From contig JAQTTH010000007.1 of the NCBI GenBank assembly GCA_028710895.1, positions 62,001 through 126,000 on the forward strand: DNA of 64,000 nucleotides. The letters are read 5' to 3'. The notes beneath the pieces were generated by a model. That model saw only the letters and a list, made by a program, of their open reading frames with translations. It did no database searches and was not told the DNA's origin. This document shows positions 55,763 to 61,740 of the stretch, one piece after another; position 1 is the stretch's first letter; every line of letters starts with the position of its first letter. Source of the DNA: Paludibacter sp. Its GTDB lineage: Bacteria; Bacteroidota; Bacteroidia; Bacteroidales; Paludibacteraceae. Made by a program: the position numbers and the translations under genes.

Positions 55763-55797
55763 AAGGAGCAAAGCGAAATCTTTGCTCCTTTATTTTT
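55763..55797 (+). terminator. GH51 terminator
   Basis: Perfect 11-bp stem AAGGAGCAAAG (55763-55773) with 55780-55790, loop CGAAAT, followed by a T-run. Confidence 0.93.
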
Positions 55798-55891
55798 TTA
55801 TTTTCCGTCCTTTCGATGCAAATATGGTCTAAAATCATGTCATTTTAGTTCATATATTTTATTCGGTAAAAAATCACAACGTAAAAATTAA

Positions 55892-55899
55892 TACATTTG
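55892..55899 (+). promoter_or_regulatory. -7 element for the S9 peptidase gene
   Basis: TACATTTG lies 27 bp before the chosen ATG at 55926. It makes the upstream GTG at 55899 an unlikely start. Confidence 0.45.
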
Positions 55900-55925
55900 T
55901 GGAGAAATCAACTGATTATATTTGC

Positions 55926-58169
55926 ATGAAAAAACTATCGACACTTCTGCTCCCTTTTATCACAAGCCTTACCCTGTTGGCGCAAGGCACCGTTGACGAT
56001 TACAACCGGGCATTTTCGCTCCCCGACCGATTAAAAGACAAAGTATATTACTCCAATGTTACTCCGCAATGGATAGGGGGAACCAACAAATTTTGGTATG
56101 TCCGCTTCACGCCACAGGGAAAAACCTATCTGCTGGTGGATGCTGATAAGCGGAAAAGTACCACCCTTTTCGACCATGTAAAACTGACTGAAACGCTCTC
56201 GAATGCGGGTAAGAAAACCATCGAACTGGAAAAACTAACACTGGCCGAACTAAAGGTATCGGCTTCGTTGGATACGCTTCGGTTTGTAAACGGTGGTACC
56301 AAATGGATTTACCTGCAAAAGAAAGATTCTATCATTAATGATGGAAAATATGTAGCTCCGGCTCCTGATTATTGGGGAAAATATGATTACGAACGGGAAG
56401 GTGAACCAGTTATTTCGCCTGATAAGAAACTGTCTGTTTTTACCCGTAACAGCAATCTTTTTGTAAAAGATATCGCCACCGGAGTAGAAAAAGCCTTGAG
56501 TACCGATGGCACCAAAGAGGATTATTACTCAACAAATATCAGTTGGTCGCCCGATTCGAAAAAGGTGGCGGTTATGAAAATTCATGCTGCCGAAATCCGT
56601 CAGATTACGTTTATCGAGTCGTCGCCAACCGATCAGCTACAACCTAAAGTGCAAACGCGCGATTACCAAAAGCCGGGCGACGTGCTTCCACAAAAAACAC
56701 CTGTTGTGTTTGATGTTGCTACGGCACAAGCCAAAGTTCCGGTGAATACGCTTTTTGCCAACCAGTTTGATTTGCCTAACTGGTTCAGATGGAGTGCCGA
56801 CAACAAAACTGTTTTCTTCGAATACAACCAACGTGGTCATCAGGTGTATCGGGTGCTGGCCATGTCGACCGAAACGGCTCAAGTGCGCACTATCATTGAA
56901 GAAACATCCAATACCTTTGTGAACTACACGCGCTATTTTCGTCGCGATCTGCCCAAAACAAACGAAATAATCTGGGGCAGCGAGCGCGACAACTGGAATC
57001 ATCTCTACCTCTACGATGCTCAAACGGGCAAAGTAAAAAATCAGATAACCAAAGGAGCCTGGTACGTGCGCGAAGTGGTTGATGTGAACGAAGCCAAACG
57101 CGAAATCATATTTTCCGCTAACGGCATGGTGCCCAACGAAGATCCTTATCTGATACGTTATTACCGCATTGGCTTTGATGGAAAGGGATTGACTTGCCTT
57201 ACGCCCGAAGAGGGAATGCATCAGGCCTGGTTCTCGGGCGATAAAAAGTATTTGGTGGATGTGTATTCGCTGGTAAACAAAGCTCCGGTGACTGTGCTGC
57301 GCAGCGCAAAGGATGGAAAGGTTATTTTGCCGCTGGAAAAGGCTGATATTACCGAATTGCTGAAAACGGGCTGGATAGCTCCCGAGCCTTTTGTGGCGAA
57401 AGGGCGCGACGGCAAAACGGATATCTGGGGTATCATTGTTCGCCCAACCAACTTCGACCCGAAAAAGAAATATCCCGTGCTGGAATATATCTATGCCGGT
57501 CCGGGCAGTCAATACACGCCAAAATCATTCTTCAGCAATAATCGCTATCTTTCACCCATTGCCGAGCTAGGGTTTATCGTTATTCAGCTCGACGGCATGG
57601 GAACTTCGTTTCGCTCCAAGGCTTTCGAGGAAGTCTGTTTCCGAAACCTGAAAGATGCCGGTTTCCCCGACCGCATTGCGTGGACAAAAGCATTGGGTGA
57701 AAAATACTCATTTATAGACACAACACGAATTGGCATTTACGGCGCTTCGGCAGGCGGACAGGAAGCCATGACGGCTGTGCTCTTTCACCCCGAACATTAC
57801 AAGGCGGCCTACTCGTCGTGCGGATGCCACGACAACCGTATGGATAAAATCTGGTGGAACGAACAATGGCTCGGTTACCCCATTGGCAAGCAATACGAAG
57901 AGAACTCCAACGTTGTGAACGCCCATTTGCTCACCCGCCCGTTGATGCTGGTAGTGGGAGAGGTGGATGATAATGTGGACCCTGCTTCTACCATGCAGGT
58001 GTGCAACGCGCTCATAAAAGCAAACAAAGACTTTGAATTTATCTCCCTGCCCGGAACCAACCACACCATGGGTGGCGACTATGGCGAGCATAAACGCTAC
58101 GATTTCTTTGTAAAGAACCTGATGGGAGTGACACCGCCAAGCTGGGAACTGGTGGGAGTGAAGAAGTAA
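55926..58169 (+). CDS. Secreted S9B-family dipeptidyl/prolyl peptidase
   Basis: The protein has 747 residues from the ATG at 55926, with a signal peptide 1-20 (LLAQ). An N-terminal eight-bladed propeller (about 30-480) is followed by an alpha/beta hydrolase domain. It has Ser608 in YGASAGGQEA, Asp682 in GEVDDNVDP and His713 in GTNHTMGG, the DPP IV-type triad. The family removes Xaa-Pro or Xaa-Ala dipeptides from peptide N-termini in the periplasm. The nucleophile elbow GASAGG differs from the GWSYGG of classical DPP IV, so the exact cleavage preference is open. It is monocistronic with a palindromic element downstream. It is near the Xaa-Pro aminopeptidase and hydroxyproline dehydratase genes at 60-64 kb. 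Confidence 0.88.
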   Translation: MKKLSTLLLPFITSLTLLAQGTVDDYNRAFSLPDRLKDKVYYSNVTPQWIGGTNKFWYVRFTPQGKTYLLVDADKRKSTTLFDHVKLTETLSNAGKKTIELEKLTLAELKVSASLDTLRFVNGGTKWIYLQKKDSIINDGKYVAPAPDYWGKYDYEREGEPVISPDKKLSVFTRNSNLFVKDIATGVEKALSTDGTKEDYYSTNISWSPDSKKVAVMKIHAAEIRQITFIESSPTDQLQPKVQTRDYQKPGDVLPQKTPVVFDVATAQAKVPVNTLFANQFDLPNWFRWSADNKTVFFEYNQRGHQVYRVLAMSTETAQVRTIIEETSNTFVNYTRYFRRDLPKTNEIIWGSERDNWNHLYLYDAQTGKVKNQITKGAWYVREVVDVNEAKREIIFSANGMVPNEDPYLIRYYRIGFDGKGLTCLTPEEGMHQAWFSGDKKYLVDVYSLVNKAPVTVLRSAKDGKVILPLEKADITELLKTGWIAPEPFVAKGRDGKTDIWGIIVRPTNFDPKKKYPVLEYIYAGPGSQYTPKSFFSNNRYLSPIAELGFIVIQLDGMGTSFRSKAFEEVCFRNLKDAGFPDRIAWTKALGEKYSFIDTTRIGIYGASAGGQEAMTAVLFHPEHYKAAYSSCGCHDNRMDKIWWNEQWLGYPIGKQYEENSNVVNAHLLTRPLMLVVGEVDDNVDPASTMQVCNALIKANKDFEFISLPGTNHTMGGDYGEHKRYDFFVKNLMGVTPPSWELVGVKK

Positions 58170-58174
58170 ACTGC

Positions 58175-58237
58175 CGGGTTTCGCGATTTCCAAATCGCGT
58201 TCTTTTGGTAAGGCACGATTAAAAATCGCGAAACCCG
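58175..58237. repeat. Nested inverted repeat after the peptidase gene
   Basis: CGGGTTTCGCGATTT (58175-58189) is matched by its exact complement at 58223-58237. Inside, CGCGATTT-CC-AAATCGCG (58182-58199) forms an alternative 8-bp hairpin. It could act as a terminator or switch, but no T-run follows. Confidence 0.7.
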
Positions 58238-58262
58238 CTCACATATCTTCAAGCAAGACTGA

Positions 58263-58459
58263 AAACCCTGTAAGGGTTAATGTGCATAACCTCCGGTGCA
58301 ACCGGAGGATGTAACTGCCCTCAAATCCCAACCCCGGAGGGGTTGAACAGCACTCAACTATACGCTGGTAGAACCCACTCCGGGGTTCGGTTCGTGTACT
58401 GTCTGACATCCTCCGGTTGCACCGGAGGTTATTTACATTCAACTCCTGCGGAGTAGTTG
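58263..58459. repeat. REPIN-like composite palindrome
   Basis: A 27-bp segment at 58286-58312 recurs as its exact reverse complement at 58406-58432. Each copy itself contains the hairpin CCTCCGGT/ACCGGAGG. Between them lie CAACCCC-GGA-GGGGTTG (58329-58345) and related GC-rich pieces. Outside, small hairpins at 58264-58278 and 58440-58459 sit symmetrically. This is the form of two REP units in inverted orientation. No transposase is encoded in it. Confidence 0.85.
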
Positions 58460-58543
58460 CAGTATTATACAGTTGAACCTCACAATTCTATTCTTTTATC
58501 AAAGATAAAATGTATTTTTACGGCAACTAAAAATCATATGTAT

Positions 58544-59233
58544 ATGAAGAAATCAGGAATCATTGTCTTCGTGTTTTTTATATTAGTCACAAGCTGTAAT
58601 CGACCAACGAAACAAACAATCTATTCATTAGTTTGGGAAACCCCCACCGTCTTAGATACAAACTATGTCGCTAATGGACTGAGTAATCCCAATAGTGTAC
58701 GAAAGATAAAAGGATATTATACACAATTTAATATCATTATCGACACTTCGAATGTTTGCTATTACTATAATAATAAAGTTCAACGACATGGTGGATGTTG
58801 TGGTTACGGAAATGAGTTCAACACTCCAGAATTTCTATATCTTGATCCCAACAAAATGGTTGTTATTCCAAATGAGAGTCTGGCAGCATTTCTGGATGCC
58901 AATCTAAAGAAAGACTTTCGAGGTGAAATATATTTGATGGTGTCATCGCCGGTAGACACTATAAGACAAGAATCATTTCGAATTATTGCTGAATATGAAA
59001 AATCACACAACAAAGTATTCACTGAAAAAAGGCATGGCCAGGGGCGCCATTTAAATAATAAAAATATTATATATAACGTTGGAATACGGCTGATAACTGA
59101 AGAAGAAAAAAATGTACTTTACTGTAAAAAGAAGAATATTGAATATGATATGGCTAATTTTGACTGGAAAACGAAATTTGATAATATAGCACCAAAACTC
59201 ACGAAAGTTAATCCTGTAATTTTCAAGGAATAA
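58544..59233 (+). CDS. Hypothetical lipoprotein
   Basis: The protein has 229 residues from the ATG at 58544. A hydrophobic leader followed by LVTSC (lipobox, Cys about 17) predicts a lipid anchor. The mature part has an FNIIIDTSNVCYYY...HGGCCGYG segment with paired Cys and a C-terminal region rich in charged residues. It resembles no family I know. An in-frame ATG at 58457 would start next to the palindromic element and add a non-signal prefix, so I rejected it. The gene ends in a perfect hairpin. Confidence 0.65.
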   Translation: MKKSGIIVFVFFILVTSCNRPTKQTIYSLVWETPTVLDTNYVANGLSNPNSVRKIKGYYTQFNIIIDTSNVCYYYNNKVQRHGGCCGYGNEFNTPEFLYLDPNKMVVIPNESLAAFLDANLKKDFRGEIYLMVSSPVDTIRQESFRIIAEYEKSHNKVFTEKRHGQGRHLNNKNIIYNVGIRLITEEEKNVLYCKKKNIEYDMANFDWKTKFDNIAPKLTKVNPVIFKE

Positions 59234-59234
59234 A

Positions 59235-59270
59235 TAGAAACAGCAGAACCATTCGGTTCTGCTGTTTCTA
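59235..59270 (+). terminator. Perfect hairpin after the lipoprotein gene
   Basis: 16-bp perfect stem 59235-59250 with 59255-59270 around ATTC, starting 2 bp after the stop codon. The T-run is weak. Confidence 0.8.
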
Positions 59271-59317
59271 TAGTTAGTCGTACCATGCATCCGACTACGA
59301 TTACCAGTTCAATTGTT

Positions 59318-59437
59318 TTACGCTTGTTTTTTAGCAGTGGCGCGTGTAGAGTCGTCTACTTCGAATCCGAATTCGCCAAGCTTTTTCGGTGTTTCGCGGT
59401 ACACACCTTCTGACAATTTAGTAACTTTTTGTTGAAA
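59318..59437 (-). pseudogene. C-terminal gene remnant without a start codon
   Basis: A 39-codon stretch ends in TAA and reads protein-like (GVYRETPKKLGEFGFEVDD), with codon use like real genes. It is closed upstream by an in-frame TGA and has no ATG, GTG start or leader. I take it as the tail of a deleted gene; the family is not recognised. It sits in the 320-bp gap between the lipoprotein and the nif-associated genes. Confidence 0.4.
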
Positions 59438-59553
59438 TCATATACATTTCAGTGGCTTCTAAGGTATCGTTTAAATCTGCATATCCCATATTATCAGTTA
59501 TTTACTGCGTTGGCATGGGGTTTGCCTTGCTTGTTGGAAAAGAGACGTAGTTT

Positions 59554-59760
59554 ATGACAGCAGAAGAACTAAAAGAACTGGATGCACAGGTGAGGAAAGC
59601 GCGCTTTGTCCTGTCGCAAAAGGCCGGGGCGTTGCACGACCTGATAGAAGACCGCTTGCCGGCAGATTATCTGGAAATTCCTGCTTATGCGGAGGATGCT
59701 TTTCTGGCTTGCAAGGCCTGGGATGAATTGAATAAAAAATTGCTCGCCAATAAAATCTAA
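59554..59760 (+). CDS. Small Rop-like (CCE_0567-type) nitrogen-fixation-associated protein
   Basis: The protein has 68 residues in two predicted helices joined by an LPADYLEIP turn. The pattern LKxLDxQVRKAR...A..LHDL.EDxLPxDYxEIPxxAxxxFxA...LDELxxKL matches the small Rop-like helical-hairpin proteins (CCE_0567 family) encoded in nif clusters next to nifX. Proteins of this type dimerise as four-helix bundles, and their exact role in nitrogenase maturation is not settled. The next gene, 12 bp away, is also nif-associated, which supports the call. No nifHDK genes lie in the window. Confidence 0.7.
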   Translation: MTAEELKELDAQVRKARFVLSQKAGALHDLIEDRLPADYLEIPAYAEDAFLACKAWDELNKKLLANKI

Positions 59761-59772
59761 CACAGACCGATT

Positions 59773-60180
59773 ATGCTTATCCATTTTTACGAGAAACCCG
59801 GCTGCATCAACAATACGAAACAAAAACGGTTGTTGGAGTTGCACGGACACAGAGTTGAGGCGCATTCGTTGCTGGAACAAAGGTGGAATGCGGCCACGCT
59901 CCGAATGTTTTTTGGCGACACGCCCATTGCTGAATGGTTCAATATGGCTGCGCCACGCATTAAAAGCAACGAAATTAGTCCCGGCGATTTTGATGAAGAC
60001 ACAGCTATCGATGCTATGTTGGAAGATCCGCTACTTATCCGCCGACCGTTGATTGATGCGCATGGAGAGTTGGCTTGTGGTTTCGATCATCCGTTGGTGA
60101 AAGAGCTGTTGGGCGGAAATACCGATGTGAGTGGCGTGCTTACTTGTCCGAATATGGGAACGGATACTACATGTGATTAA
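59773..60180 (+). CDS. ArsC-fold nitrogenase-associated protein (NifO-like)
   Basis: The protein has 135 residues with a thioredoxin-like ArsC/Spx fold. The N-terminal strand-loop FYEKPGCINNTKQKRLLELHG fits the nitrogenase-associated branch better than true arsenate reductases. RRPLIDAHGELACGFD corresponds to the RRP(L/I) motif of the fold. A Cys-rich end (LTCPNMGTDTTC) is present. Roles proposed for NifO-type proteins concern molybdenum or nitrate versus nitrogen-fixation balance. It is co-directional with the Rop-like gene and faces pepP. A true arsenate reductase is less likely given the active-site loop and partner. Confidence 0.72.
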   Translation: MLIHFYEKPGCINNTKQKRLLELHGHRVEAHSLLEQRWNAATLRMFFGDTPIAEWFNMAAPRIKSNEISPGDFDEDTAIDAMLEDPLLIRRPLIDAHGELACGFDHPLVKELLGGNTDVSGVLTCPNMGTDTTCD

Positions 60181-60181
60181 A

Positions 60182-60217
60182 AAAGCAGAGCCAACCCGAC
60201 CCTGCTTTCTTGTTTTT
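60182..60217 (+). terminator. Terminator between NifO-like and Xaa-Pro aminopeptidase genes
   Basis: AAAGCAG (60182-60188) pairs with CTGCTTT (60202-60208), followed by a T-run. It serves the + strand gene directly before the convergent stop. Confidence 0.75.
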
Positions 60218-61606
60218 TTATCCTTTTCGTATGGCTTCTACTTCTTCCACCGTTTTGGGTTTCACTTTCGTTCCCAATCGGCGTGGTCCGGTTTCGGTCA
60301 TCATGTAATCTTCTTCGTTGCGGATTCCGCCAAAGTTGCGGAACTTCTGCACTTCAGCCCAGTTCACAAATTCAGTAAACTTGCCTTCGCCCTGCCATTT
60401 ATCCATCAATTCAGGAATAAAATAAATGCCCGGTTCGATGGTGAATACATGCCCCGGTTTCAACGGCTTGGCGAGTCGAAGCGATTTTAGTCCAAACTGT
60501 GTGCTCTTCGGTTCGCCGTCGTAACCAACCCATACTTCGCCCAGGTTTTCCATATCGTGTACGTCCAGTCCCATCATGTGTCCTGTGCCGCAAGGCATAA
60601 ACAAGGCGTGCGCTCCGGAAGCAATAATCTCCTCGGTGTTACCTTTGAGCAACCCGATACTCTTCATATTTTCGGTGATAGAGCGACAGGCAGCTAAATG
60701 CACATTTCGGTACGGAACGTTCAGTGTCAGTGTATCAATTGCTGCCTGATGGGCTTGCAGACTCATTTCGTAAATCAGTTTTTGTTGCGCAGTGAAGGTT
60801 GTATCCACCGGAAACGTGCTCGACAAATCACCGCAATAACGACTTTCCACTTCACCACCAGCATCGAGCAGGAAGAGGTCGCCGCTTTTCAGCACATTGC
60901 CGTGGTAATGGTTGTGCAGCGTTTGTCCGTTGATGGTGGCAATAATCGGAAACGATATTTCGCCGTTGGCAGCGTGGGCAATTTCGTACACACGTGCTGC
61001 AACCTGCGCTTCAGTCATACCGGGACGAACCATTTGCATACCGGCCACATGCATATCCACCGAAAGATCTACGCCTTTTTCAATTTCTACGATTTCTTCG
61101 GCCGACTTTATCTCACGCTGACTAACCACGGCACGAATCAATCTCAACGATGATTTTTGAGCAATCTGATCGGGGTGCAGGAAGAGCAAATGTTGTAGTT
61201 TGAGCTTACTTTCCGGACGATACGGTGGCAGATAATGAACCTCACGCCCTTGTTTCAATGCTTCGTGCAACATGGTTGTCAACTCTGCTGTAGGAAGCGC
61301 CTGATGAATCCCGGCCTTCGAAGCATAGTCGGCAATAGTTGGTTGCGGTCCCATCCACACAATATCGTCGATGGTATAATCGTCGCCAAACACAATTTGG
61401 CGATCGTTATCAACATCAATAACAGCAGCCAGCGCCGGAAAATCAATGCCGAAGTAATACAGAAAAGTGCTGTCCTGCCTGAAATGGAAACCATTATCGG
61501 CATAATTCATCGGACTTTCGTCGTTACCCAATAGCAAAACCACGCCTGAACCGATTTTTTCGGCCAGTGTTTTGCGTCGCTGAATGTAAGTTTCTTTGTT
61601 GAACAT
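60218..61606 (-). CDS. pepP: Xaa-Pro aminopeptidase (M24B)
   Basis: The protein has 462 residues from the ATG at 61606; earlier in-frame codons form a non-conserved prefix. The N-terminal creatinase-like domain is followed by a pita-bread metalloprotease domain. Metal ligands are visible in LLDAGGEVESRYCGDLSSTFP (two Asp), GTGHMMGLDVHD (His), TIEPGIYF (Glu) and DYMMTETGPRRLG (Glu). It removes the N-terminal residue before proline, probably in the cytoplasm since no signal peptide is seen. It lies downstream of the hydroxyproline dehydratase gene on the same strand, 134 bp away, which suggests joint use of proline/hydroxyproline peptides. Confidence 0.93.
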   Translation of the reverse strand: MFNKETYIQRRKTLAEKIGSGVVLLLGNDESPMNYADNGFHFRQDSTFLYYFGIDFPALAAVIDVDNDRQIVFGDDYTIDDIVWMGPQPTIADYASKAGIHQALPTAELTTMLHEALKQGREVHYLPPYRPESKLKLQHLLFLHPDQIAQKSSLRLIRAVVSQREIKSAEEIVEIEKGVDLSVDMHVAGMQMVRPGMTEAQVAARVYEIAHAANGEISFPIIATINGQTLHNHYHGNVLKSGDLFLLDAGGEVESRYCGDLSSTFPVDTTFTAQQKLIYEMSLQAHQAAIDTLTLNVPYRNVHLAACRSITENMKSIGLLKGNTEEIIASGAHALFMPCGTGHMMGLDVHDMENLGEVWVGYDGEPKSTQFGLKSLRLAKPLKPGHVFTIEPGIYFIPELMDKWQGEGKFTEFVNWAEVQKFRNFGGIRNEEDYMMTETGPRRLGTKVKPKTVEEVEAIRKG

Positions 61607-61633
61607 ATTTTTATGTCTAATGTCTATAGTCAA

Positions 61634-61736
61634 GAGTCTATAGACTCGGGTGAATTATTTATTTGGTATAAAAGCTAAAATATCACGAGCGAAGGGAGTT
61701 AATATCGCGGAGCGAATATCGCCGCAGGCTAATATC
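61634..61736. repeat. Palindrome and AATATC cluster between hypD and pepP
   Basis: A perfect 14-bp palindrome GAGTCTATAGACTC lies at 61634-61647. AATATC occurs at 61679, 61701, 61715 and 61731, each followed by GC-rich GxxGCxx sequence that contrasts with the AT-rich surroundings. Confidence 0.6.
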
Positions 61737-61740
61737 ATTT

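Noticed and set aside
54795-55838. 347-codon minus strand frame across the GH51 gene
   Set aside because: It is antisense to a gene with intact catalytic motifs, its composition is rich in Ile, Phe, Cys and His, and it crosses the GH51 terminator.
58175-58459. The GC-rich palindromic stretch as a CRISPR or tRNA-like gene
   Set aside because: The repeats are inverted rather than direct, and no cloverleaf with an anticodon arm can be drawn.
59773-60180. Ordinary arsenate reductase (arsC)
   Set aside because: The active-site loop and C-terminus fit the nitrogenase-associated branch better, and the partner gene is nif-type. No arsenic genes are nearby.
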